A stretch of DNA of 42,744 nt from Pseudomonas soli (lineage in GTDB: Bacteria > Pseudomonadota > Gammaproteobacteria > Pseudomonadales > Pseudomonadaceae). A program made the translations under genes and the position numbers. How positions within the stretch are numbered: the stretch's first letter is position 1; each line of letters starts with the position of its first letter. Where the stretch lies: contig NZ_FOEQ01000019.1 of NCBI RefSeq assembly GCF_900110655.1, positions 1 to 42,744 of the forward strand, given 5' to 3'. Of this stretch, positions 36,026-42,744 are shown one piece after another. The notes under the pieces were generated by a model. It worked only from the letters and a program-made list of their open reading frames with translations, had not been told where the DNA came from and did no database searches.

Positions 36026-36124
36026 CAGCGATACACCATGAAATAGAAAGAAATTTTGCCCATACGCTTCAGGCGTTGGCATTGAGGATAGTCAAAGGGA
36101 ACTGGCAATACCCGCGTTACCCGA

Positions 36125-37270
36125 TCAAAGGCAACTGCCAAGCACCCGCACCAGTTTCTGCGCGCGGGGATCCATCAGCACGTAGGGGCCGAGGGTATTG
36201 GTGACGAAGCCGAAGGCCACGTCATGTTCGGGGTCGGCAAAACCGACCGAGCCACCGGCGCCGGGGTGACCGAAGGCACGTGCGCCAAGGCCGAAGGTGG
36301 CGTTGGCCACCTCCGGCTGGTCGAGCATGCAACCCAGGCCGAAACGGGTCTGGGTGAGCAGCGTGCGGTCCTGGCCGAGGCTGTGCTCGCGGGTCAGTTC
36401 GTCAAGCAGTTCGGATTCGAGCAGGCTGCCGTCGAGCAGGCCGGCATAGAAGCCCGCCAGGCTGCGGGCATTGCCATGGCCATTGGCCGCCGGCTGCTGC
36501 ATGCGCCGCCATTCGGGCTTGTTAGTGCTGGTGAGGATCGCTGGCGGGTTGGTGAAGGCCCGGGTGGACAAGGCCTCGGGCTCGCGCATCGTCACCTGCA
36601 GCAGGCGCTGGGCGGTGGCATCGCCAGGGTTGCCCTTGCCGCGGGCGATATGCGCCACGCGGTGGAACTCTTCATCCGCCAGGCCAACGTGGAAGTCCAG
36701 GCCCAGCGGCTTGGCGGTGCGGGCGACGATGGAGTCGCCCGGACCACGACCATCGGCGCGGCGGATCAATTCGCCAATCAGCCAGCCGTAGGTGATCGCC
36801 GCGTACCCGTGCTCGCTGCCGGGCGTCCACCAGGGCGTTTCAGCGGCAAGGGCATCGACCATGGCCTGCCAGTCATACAGGGCTTCGGCCGGCAGCAGCT
36901 CGCGGATGGCCGGCAGGCCGGCGCGGTGGCTGAGCAGCTGGCGCAGGGTGACTTGCTCCTTGCCGGCCTGGGCGAATTCCGGCCAGTAGCGCGCCACCGG
37001 CGCGTCGAGGGCGAGCTTGCCCTCGCCCACCAGTTGCAGGGCGGTGACGGCGGTAAAGGTCTTGGTGCAGGAGAACAGGTTGGCGATGGTGTCGCTGTGC
37101 CAGGCCTCGCGGCCATCCTTGTCGGCACTGCCGGCCCACAGGTCGACCACGGTTTCTCCGCCGACCTGGATGCACAACGCGGCACCACGTTCCTGGGGAT
37201 CCTCGAACAACGCGGCGAAAGCATCGCGCACCGCCTCGAACTTCAGCTCATAGTGACCCTGGATCTGCAC
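36125..37270 (-). CDS. Serine beta-lactamase-fold esterase (EstB-like, class C family)
   Basis: A 381-residue cytoplasmic-looking protein starts with GTG (MQIQGHYELKFEAVRDAF), with GAGG about 9 nt upstream. The SxxK motif is SCTK (Ser67, Lys70) in LFSCTKTFTAV, the second-motif Tyr lies in HGYAAITYGW (near 156), and AFGHPGAGGSVGFADPE holds the third motif (HPG in place of KTG). This is the EstB/carboxylesterase group of the beta-lactamase superfamily, which hydrolyses short esters rather than penicillins. No signal peptide is present. An ATG further upstream (37312) is in frame but has no ribosome-binding site. Confidence 0.88.
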   Translation of the reverse strand: MQIQGHYELKFEAVRDAFAALFEDPQERGAALCIQVGGETVVDLWAGSADKDGREAWHSDTIANLFSCTKTFTAVTALQLVGEGKLALDAPVARYWPEFAQAGKEQVTLRQLLSHRAGLPAIRELLPAEALYDWQAMVDALAAETPWWTPGSEHGYAAITYGWLIGELIRRADGRGPGDSIVARTAKPLGLDFHVGLADEEFHRVAHIARGKGNPGDATAQRLLQVTMREPEALSTRAFTNPPAILTSTNKPEWRRMQQPAANGHGNARSLAGFYAGLLDGSLLESELLDELTREHSLGQDRTLLTQTRFGLGCMLDQPEVANATFGLGARAFGHPGAGGSVGFADPEHDVAFGFVTNTLGPYVLMDPRAQKLVRVLGSCL

Positions 37271-37367
37271 CCGACTACCTCTCTTTACTGCCTGGCTTGC
37301 AAAGGGGTGCATTGTTTCAGTAGTTGGGCGATTTGCCTACTGAAGATGGCTGGGTGGTTATCCGGAA

Positions 37368-39584
37368 CTACGGCTTGTCCAACGCTGTGCGCAAATGCCC
37401 AAGGACTTGCAGGTTGCTGCGGCGTACCGCCTCGATGAACCCCGCATAAGGCACATCGGTGACAGCGACCAGGCCAAGATGACCGTTCTCGCCATCGAGC
37501 AGGCGCCCACTGGCGGGTTGATCGAGATACTGGAACCAGTGCGCGCCGACGATCATCGGCTGATTCATGGCGGCCTTGAGGAAGTTGGCATACGCCGGGC
37601 CACGGTCTTCCTCGCGGGCCACTTCCAGCGGGCCTGGCCAGAACGGACCACGGTCGCGCGAGCCGAACTGGAACTCCGAGACCAGCACCGGCTTGTCGAG
37701 CTCGGCCAGACGGGCGAAGTCGTAGCCGTCGTCAGGCTTCAAGGTATAGAAGTTGAAGCTCAGCACATCACAGAACTCGGCGCAGGCCTTCACCGCCTCG
37801 GGGGTGCTGACCGCGTAGCGGCCACCGAGCAGCAGATGGTTGGGCGCATGCCATTTCAGCGCGTCGGAAATGGTCTTGAAATAGGTTTCGGCAAACACCT
37901 GCTGGAAGTACTGGTAGTCGCGCTCGATTTCCGGATGCTCCGGGTTGGGCAACGGCGCCTCGAAACCCGGGTCTTCCATCAGCTCCCAGGCGGTCAGCTC
38001 AATACCCCAGGCCTTCGACAGCCCCTGCTGGTTGCGGTACTTGTCGCGCAGTTGCTTGAGGAAAGCGCGCTTGGCCGGCACATCGGTGGTCAGGCGCAAG
38101 GTGCCATAGGCCAGGCCATACCGTGCCTTGGGGTCGTCCCCCGGCGCGGCCCAGGCCAGCTCGTTGTCGGCGAAGTAACCGATCAGCCAAGGATCGTCAC
38201 GGTGATCCCGGGCAGCAATGGCCACGGCACGCTCGGTGGCCATGGCGAAACGCGGGTCGAACGGGTCGGGCATGCGCCCCCACCAGTCCATGCCGGTGCT
38301 GATGCTGGCGTAGTCACCGACGATCGACAGCGGCAGGGTGTACGGCAGGCGCTTGGCTTGCCCGAGCGACGCATCGCTCCAGTTGCCAAGGGTATTGAAG
38401 CCCCAGGCCTGCAGGCGATCCAGGGTATGGGTCTGCCAGCGCTGGGCGTCCAGCACCGCCACCGGGCACGCCACCTCTCCCTGCGGGCAAGGCTTGCCGT
38501 AGGTGCGCTGAAGATTGGCCGCGTAGAAGTCGAACCAGCGCCCCTGCTTGAAACCACGTCCTTGGGACGACGCATTGCCGTCATCGTTGTTGCCTTCGCC
38601 ATAGAAGGCACTCAGGGTGTCGCCTTCTCCCGGCAAGGCTTTGAACATGCCCTCACGGCCGGCGACATAGGTGCGCCCGCCATCGGCGGCGACGGCATTG
38701 ACGCCGAGCGAATAGAACGGATGCCCTTCCGGCGTCACCAGGTACCAGCGACCGTCGCGTTTCTCGGTGCGGAAGAAGCCCTTGGCTTCGAACACAGGAC
38801 CCTCCAGCAGGCCGCCATAGGTATCCAGCTTGAGCTTGTCGCGCTCGGCCAGCCAGCCCTTGAGCTGTGCCTGTTCACGGCTGTCGGCAGCCTTGAGCTG
38901 CTCGTCGTTGACGATTCTTTCCGGCCAGCGACCACGGGTCGATTGCCCATAGACATCGATCAGTTGGTCGTAGGCAGCCTTGAACGCCTGGTCGTCATCC
39001 TGCACGCCGACCTTCTCGATCAACAGGCTCTGCGCAACCTTGGGGCCGGGGATGCTCAAGCTGACCGAGGTGACTTGGGCCAGGTCGGCTGCTCCTTCGC
39101 TGCTTGCCAGCAGCAGGCGCTGGCCTTCGTAGGTCCAGGGCATCGGCGGCCCGGCGCGCATGCCCTGGCTCAGTGGTGAACGGGCCTTGAGCGGTATCAT
39201 CACGGTCTGCGCAGGCCCGGCCGGCAGGTCGATGCGGCTGGTGAGTGTGCGTCCGTCGCTGCTTTGCACCACCACATCAACGGTCAGCGCCCAGTCCATG
39301 CCGCTCTGCAGGCGCAGGGTCAGCGCCTGGCCGGCAGACCAGTCCCACGCCCCGCTCTGCGGCGCGAGGCGCAGTGTCGGCTGCGCCACCGGGTTGAACA
39401 CCACGCGCCGCAACACCTCGCCTTCGGCTGTCTGCTCCGCGTTGTACTGCGGCAGGCTGGTGTCCTGGGTGATGACATTCACCACCGAGGCCGGGCGCAC
39501 GAAGCTGAACAGGGTCTGCTGCCCGGCCAGCAAAGGCGCACTGAACAACACGGAGAACACGACAGGCAAGGCGCGGCGGATCAT
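37368..39584 (-). CDS. Secreted agarase-like glycoside hydrolase (GH50/GH42-clan type)
   Basis: A 738-residue exported protein starts MIRRALPVVFSVLFSAPLLA (signal peptide, cut near LLAGQ). An N-terminal beta-sandwich (30-195) precedes a catalytic TIM barrel (about 265-735). Agarase-like features include RDGRWYLVTPEGHPFYSLGV, LQAWGFNTLGNWSD, GYFADNELAW with the acid/base pair Asn474-Glu475, and VLVSEFQFGS with nucleophile Glu637. These are the residues of clan GH-A retaining enzymes. Agar is not a likely substrate for a soil Pseudomonas, so a self-made exopolysaccharide or a plant galactan is more plausible. AAGGAG precedes the ATG. It lies 81 bp downstream of dinG on the same strand. Confidence 0.85.
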   Translation of the reverse strand: MIRRALPVVFSVLFSAPLLAGQQTLFSFVRPASVVNVITQDTSLPQYNAEQTAEGEVLRRVVFNPVAQPTLRLAPQSGAWDWSAGQALTLRLQSGMDWALTVDVVVQSSDGRTLTSRIDLPAGPAQTVMIPLKARSPLSQGMRAGPPMPWTYEGQRLLLASSEGAADLAQVTSVSLSIPGPKVAQSLLIEKVGVQDDDQAFKAAYDQLIDVYGQSTRGRWPERIVNDEQLKAADSREQAQLKGWLAERDKLKLDTYGGLLEGPVFEAKGFFRTEKRDGRWYLVTPEGHPFYSLGVNAVAADGGRTYVAGREGMFKALPGEGDTLSAFYGEGNNDDGNASSQGRGFKQGRWFDFYAANLQRTYGKPCPQGEVACPVAVLDAQRWQTHTLDRLQAWGFNTLGNWSDASLGQAKRLPYTLPLSIVGDYASISTGMDWWGRMPDPFDPRFAMATERAVAIAARDHRDDPWLIGYFADNELAWAAPGDDPKARYGLAYGTLRLTTDVPAKRAFLKQLRDKYRNQQGLSKAWGIELTAWELMEDPGFEAPLPNPEHPEIERDYQYFQQVFAETYFKTISDALKWHAPNHLLLGGRYAVSTPEAVKACAEFCDVLSFNFYTLKPDDGYDFARLAELDKPVLVSEFQFGSRDRGPFWPGPLEVAREEDRGPAYANFLKAAMNQPMIVGAHWFQYLDQPASGRLLDGENGHLGLVAVTDVPYAGFIEAVRRSNLQVLGHLRTALDKP

Positions 39585-39665
39585 GGGGCGGTGGCTCTCC
39601 TTCGGAGCCCGTCATGGGCTCGCAATCGAGTAATGGACAACGGGTTGTGAGTGTTGCTCCGGCAG

Positions 39666-41810
39666 TCAGCCGATTTCCCGTCGGAAAGGTGGCAGCGCAT
39701 TGAGAATAGCCTTGCCATAGCGTTGCGTGACCAGACGGCGGTCAAGCAAGGTGATCACGCCACGGTCCTGCTCGGTACGCAGCAGCCGGCCACAGGCCTG
39801 GATCAGGCGCAGCGAGGCGTCGGGCACGGCGATTTCCATGAACGGATTGCCGCCACGGGCTTCGATCCATTCGGCCAGCGCGGCCTCGACCGGATCGTCC
39901 GGCACCGCGAAGGGGATCTTGGCGATCACCACATGCTCGCAATAGGCGCCCGGCAGGTCGACACCCTCGGCGAAGCTGGCCAGGCCGAACAGCACGCTGT
40001 GTTGGCCGTCGTCGACCCGCGCCTTGTGCTTGTTCAGGGTTTCCTGCTTGGACAGGTTGCCCTGGATCAGCACCAGCTTGCGCCAGTCGCGGTCCAGGCC
40101 GTCGAACACGTCCTGCATCTGTTTGCGCGAGGAGAACAGCACCAGCGCGCCGCGGGCGTCCTCGACGATGGCTGGCAGCTCGCGAATGATCGCCGCGGTG
40201 TGCGCCGTGGCGTCGCGCGGATCGGCACCCAGGTCGGGCACCCGCAGCAGCCCGGCGTCACCATGCACGAACGGGCTGGGCACCACGCACTGAACCGCGT
40301 CGCGTGGCAGGCCCGAACGCATGCGGAAGCGGTCGAACTTGCCCAGCGCAGTGAGCGTCGCCGAGGTCACCAGGGCGCCATAGGCGACGTTCCACAGGCT
40401 CTTGCGCAGCATCTCGGCAGCGAGGATGGGGCTGGCGTTGACCTCGATGTCGAACAGCGCGCCGCTTTCGGCCAGGGTCAGCCAACGAGCCATGGGCGGG
40501 TTGTCTTCGGGGTCTTCAGCGGTAAAGGCGGTCCACAGCTCCCAGTTGCCCTGGGCACGGGTCACCAGGCTGCCGAACAGTGGGTACCACTCCTCGGCCT
40601 GGTGGCTGGCGATACCGATGTTGTTCTCGCCGTCCATGCCTTCCTTGAGCAGGTCGGCCAGGCGGGTGAACAGGTCGTTGAGGCGGGCGAAACCTTTCTT
40701 GAGCTCGATGCCTACTTCACGGATCTGCTCCGGTACCACGCCGCCCTCGAAGCGATAACGCGGGCGGTCGCGACCTTCCATGTCCTCGCCGGCGCGGAAG
40801 TCCGCCACCTGCTCGCACAGGGTGAACATGAACTGCTGCTGGGTACGCACCTCGCGGGCCAGCTCCGGCACCTGCTCGATGTACTTGCCGAGGTCGCCCG
40901 GCAGTGGATGCTGGGCCAGCAGTTTGGTCAGGTTCTTGGCGGTCTGCTCCAGCCAGTCGGCGGTGGAGCGCAGCCGCGAATAATGGGCGAAATGGCCGAT
41001 GGCCTTGTCCGGCAGGTGGTGGCCTTCGTCGAACACGTACATTGTGTCGCGCGGGTCGGGCAGCACGGCGCCACCGCCAAGTGCCAGGTCGGCCAGGACC
41101 ATGTCGTGGTTGGTGACGATCACGTCGACCTTGCCCATGCCTTCACGGGCCTTGTAGAACACGCACTGCTGGAAGTTGGGACAGTGCCGGCCGGTGCATT
41201 GGCTGTGATCGGTGGTCAGCCGTGCCCAGTCCTGGTCCTCGATGGCCTCCGACCAGCTGTCGCGATCGCCGTCCCAGCGGTTGCCGGCGAGCTTCTCGAT
41301 CATGCTGTTGAACAGCTTCTGGCTGCGCTCGTCGACCTCGATGCGAAAGCCCTCCTCCTCGAACAGCTGGGCGGTGGCCGACTGGGCGTGGCCTTCCTGC
41401 AGCAGGACGTCGAGCTTGGACAGGCACAGGTAACGGCCACGGCCCTTGGCCAGGGCGAAGCTGAAGTTCAGCCCGCTGTTGCGCATCAGGTCGGGCAGGT
41501 CCTTGAAGACGATCTGCTCCTGCAGCGCCACAGTCGCGGTGGCGATCACCAGGCGCTTGCCGGCGGCCTTGGCGGCGGGGATCGCGGCCAGGCTGTAGGC
41601 GACGGTCTTGCCGGTACCGGTACCGGCCTCGACGGCAACCACCGCGGGCTCGCCGGCACGGCGGCCTTCATCGTCGCTGGCGATATCGCCGAGGACCTTG
41701 GCCACTTCGGCGATCATCAGGCGCTGGCCGTAACGCGGCTTGAGGCTTTTGGCTTCGAGGAAACGCGAGTAGGCGCCCTGGATGGTGGCTTTGAGTTCGT
41801 TGCTGATCAT
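39666..41810 (-). CDS. dinG: ATP-dependent 5'-3' DNA helicase DinG (XPD-like, Fe-S)
   Basis: A 714-residue helicase (E. coli DinG 716). Walker A is EAGTGTGKTVAY (61-72), and Walker B is the DEGH box (261-264) in YVFDEGHHLPDKA. The four cysteines of the iron-sulfur cluster are Cys129 (RYLCLSK), Cys205, Cys210 and Cys216 (CTGRHCPNFQQC), as in E. coli DinG. The C-terminal half ends with LIQACGRLLRTEQDRGVITL. It resolves R-loops and G-quadruplexes and rescues stalled replication. A LexA-type box 22 bp upstream of the start indicates SOS induction. The ATG has no strong ribosome-binding site. Confidence 0.97.
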   Translation of the reverse strand: MISNELKATIQGAYSRFLEAKSLKPRYGQRLMIAEVAKVLGDIASDDEGRRAGEPAVVAVEAGTGTGKTVAYSLAAIPAAKAAGKRLVIATATVALQEQIVFKDLPDLMRNSGLNFSFALAKGRGRYLCLSKLDVLLQEGHAQSATAQLFEEEGFRIEVDERSQKLFNSMIEKLAGNRWDGDRDSWSEAIEDQDWARLTTDHSQCTGRHCPNFQQCVFYKAREGMGKVDVIVTNHDMVLADLALGGGAVLPDPRDTMYVFDEGHHLPDKAIGHFAHYSRLRSTADWLEQTAKNLTKLLAQHPLPGDLGKYIEQVPELAREVRTQQQFMFTLCEQVADFRAGEDMEGRDRPRYRFEGGVVPEQIREVGIELKKGFARLNDLFTRLADLLKEGMDGENNIGIASHQAEEWYPLFGSLVTRAQGNWELWTAFTAEDPEDNPPMARWLTLAESGALFDIEVNASPILAAEMLRKSLWNVAYGALVTSATLTALGKFDRFRMRSGLPRDAVQCVVPSPFVHGDAGLLRVPDLGADPRDATAHTAAIIRELPAIVEDARGALVLFSSRKQMQDVFDGLDRDWRKLVLIQGNLSKQETLNKHKARVDDGQHSVLFGLASFAEGVDLPGAYCEHVVIAKIPFAVPDDPVEAALAEWIEARGGNPFMEIAVPDASLRLIQACGRLLRTEQDRGVITLLDRRLVTQRYGKAILNALPPFRREIG

Positions 41811-41831
41811 GGTCTGCAGGCGCCCGGAGGG

Positions 41832-41847
41832 CTGGATATATTTTCAG
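41832..41847. promoter_or_regulatory. LexA (SOS) box upstream of dinG
   Basis: CTG GATATATTTT CAG fits the LexA consensus CTG-N10-CAG with an A/T-only alternating centre (one G). It lies between dinG (start 41810) and the divergent CopD-like gene (start 41909). dinG is a classical damage-inducible gene, so the box is in the expected place. Confidence 0.82.
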
Positions 41848-41908
41848 TGTTTCGCATGGGCCGGCTATCATACCCCGCTATTGCCCTTTGTGCCGCATGG
41901 AGATCCGG

Positions 41909-42373
41909 ATGCTTGCCTTTGCCCTGCCCTACACCTTGCATGTCCTGGCCGCCCTCGTCTGGGTCGGCGGGATGTTCTTCGCCTGGCTGGTGCTGCGGCC
42001 GGCCACGGTTGCAGCGCTGGAGGGGCCTGCGCGGCTGCGATTGTGGGTGGAGGTTTTCCAGCGGTTCTTCAGATGGGTCTGGCTGGCGGTGGCGGTGCTG
42101 GCTGTCAGCGGGGTCGGCATGATCCACCTGCGGTTTGCCGGGTTCGAGACCGCGCCTCGTTATGTGCAGGTGATGATTGGCGGGGGGATTGTCATGTTTG
42201 CGTTGTTCATGCGGGTTCAGGGGTTGTTGTTGCCTGAGCTGCGTGCGGCGGTGGAGGCTGGGGATTGGGCTTCGGGGGCTGGGGTGTTGGGGCGGATTCG
42301 GCGGTTGGTTGGGGTTAATTTGTTGATTGGGGTGTTAGTGGTGGGGGTGGCAAGTTCGCGGGTTTTGGTTTGA
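41909..42373 (+). CDS. CopD-like small membrane protein
   Basis: A 154-residue inner-membrane protein starts MLAFALPYTLHVLAALVWVG with four predicted helices. The HVLAALVWVGGMFFAWLVLR segment, with a His and a Trp-Val-Gly-Gly motif at the first helix, resembles the CopD/DUF2269-like copper and heme-related membrane family. No CopA or CopC partner is in the window, so copper transport is not established. GGAG lies 7-8 nt before this ATG; ATGs just upstream are less well placed. The last ~40 codons are strongly G-rich and almost devoid of C in the third position, unlike the other genes here. Confidence 0.72.
   Translation: MLAFALPYTLHVLAALVWVGGMFFAWLVLRPATVAALEGPARLRLWVEVFQRFFRWVWLAVAVLAVSGVGMIHLRFAGFETAPRYVQVMIGGGIVMFALFMRVQGLLLPELRAAVEAGDWASGAGVLGRIRRLVGVNLLIGVLVVGVASSRVLV
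42260..42292 (+). other. G-quadruplex-forming motif in 3' end of CopD-like gene
   Basis: Five runs of G (4, 3, 5, 4 and 4 bases) are separated by ATT, CTTC, CT and TGTT, which meets the G3+N1-7 quadruplex rule on the coding strand. More G-runs continue at 42311-42347 and at 42374-42383. The gene next to it, across the shared promoter region, is dinG, a helicase known to unwind quadruplexes. Confidence 0.7.
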
Positions 42374-42454
42374 GGGGTTTGGGTTTGGCTTGAGAGATTG
42401 TTTTGGTATTTGTAAGCACATTCGTAGACGATATCGACATTTAGTCACCCTTTC

Positions 42455-42633
42455 GCCTTTACGGCGACCTACTTTTGTCTTGACAAAAGTAGGCAAAACC
42501 GTTCGGCTCCGTTCATACGGCCCCTACGCTTCGCTCCGGGGTTCCCTCGCTCCGTTCTTGCTCCCGTGGGTACCGCGCTGTACGCCCCATCCTGGGGCGC
42601 AGCGCTCGACGGCCATCCATGGCCGTCGCCCAC
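42455..42633. repeat. Structured intergenic repeat with three hairpins
   Basis: The 42374-42744 gap has no gene. It holds CCTACTTTTGTC TT GACAAAAGTAGG (42468-42493, 12-bp arms). It also holds GCGCTG-TA-CGCCCCA TCC TGGGGCG-CAGCGC (42575-42605, arms of 7 and 6 bp with a TA bulge). The third hairpin is CGACGGCCAT CC ATGGCCGTCG (42607-42628, 10-bp arms). A very similar block, ACCTACTTTTGTCTTGACAA followed by AAGTAGG, is familiar to me as a dispersed repeat in Pseudomonas genomes. Copy number in this genome cannot be seen from one window. Confidence 0.7.
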
Positions 42634-42704
42634 TACGCAAGAACTCCACTCGGCCTCCTGAAGTCGCAATTGGTGGCGCCTGAACTATCGCGCACTTAGA
42701 AGCA

Positions 42705-42730
42705 AGATCAAGAGCAGATCAAGAGCAGAT
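42705..42730 (+). repeat. Short tandem repeat, 11-bp unit
   Basis: AGATCAAGAGC is repeated twice in full and followed by AGAT, giving 2.4 copies. It lies at the right edge of the window in the otherwise gene-free tail and shows no coding potential. Confidence 0.85.
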
Positions 42731-42744
42731 ATGTTGGTTTTGTT

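Noticed and set aside
39651..42122. An 823-codon open frame on the plus strand opposite dinG
   Set aside because: It is antisense to dinG with biased composition, and it runs through the LexA box region and into the CopD-like gene.

Overview
The window is a high-GC stretch of a gammaproteobacterial chromosome that reads throughout as Pseudomonas, most likely the P. putida group. The reasons are the 16S rRNA 5' end, the putida-style REP sequences, the gene content (rapA, mucR-like, braCDEFG, pdxH, dinG in loose synteny) and small Pseudomonas-restricted proteins such as CcoM. Species assignment is inference. I see no prophage, transposase, CRISPR array or tRNA gene. It is a core-genome region with some accessory regulation and efflux genes.

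Layout. 1-500: the first ~138 nt of a 16S rRNA gene (minus strand) with its boxA leader and a strong P1-type promoter. 598-6.7 kb: a formate/nitrite-transporter-family channel, a metallo-beta-lactamase-fold hydrolase, a MASE2-GGDEF diguanylate cyclase, a CHASE4-PAS-GGDEF-EAL protein and a small hypothetical. 6.9-11.5 kb: an orphan GAF histidine kinase and two LysR/SDR pairs, each divergently arranged. 11.6-14.7 kb: a three-gene FUSC / DUF1656 / HlyD efflux operon with a SlyA/MarR-like palindrome upstream. 14.8-16.4 kb: a 38-residue protein that I identify as cbb3-oxidase subunit CcoM, with two ANR/FNR-like boxes and a terminator, then two small proteins and a lipoprotein. 16.6-21.9 kb: rapA, a REP inverted pair, and a mucR-like MHYT-GGDEF-EAL gene. 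21.8-25.6 kb: a beta-hydroxyacid dehydrogenase, a 727-residue tubulin/FtsZ-superfamily protein, and a DUF2288 protein. 25.9-30.9 kb: braCDEFG, the high-affinity branched-chain amino acid ABC importer. 31-34.4 kb: a lipoprotein, an FAD-dependent dehydrogenase, a glycine-zipper lipoprotein and a small membrane protein. 34.4-41.8 kb, all minus strand: dinG, an agarase-like glycoside hydrolase, a beta-lactamase-fold esterase, an OmpA-like lipoprotein with a histone-H1-like tail, and pdxH. 41.9 kb to the end: a CopD-like membrane protein with a G-quadruplex-forming 3' end, followed by a structured repetitive element.

How the genes relate. Three c-di-GMP enzymes lie within 20 kb. All three keep GGDEF and an RxxD inhibitory site, and two also carry an EAL domain with its signature motifs, so c-di-GMP signalling is a theme. 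Respiratory and oxygen control shows at ccoM. SOS control shows at dinG through a CTG-N10-CAG LexA box.

The best candidate for an undescribed system is the solitary tubulin-like GTPase at 22913-25096. It keeps the glycine-rich phosphate loop GGGTGSG, an N-terminal G-box, and an RxDxxD version of the catalytic T7 loop. It also has an FtsZ-like second domain interrupted by a long insertion, followed by a ~130-residue C-terminal extension. A 17-bp palindrome lies in its upstream region and no recognisable partner lies beside it. Its function cannot be read from the sequence.
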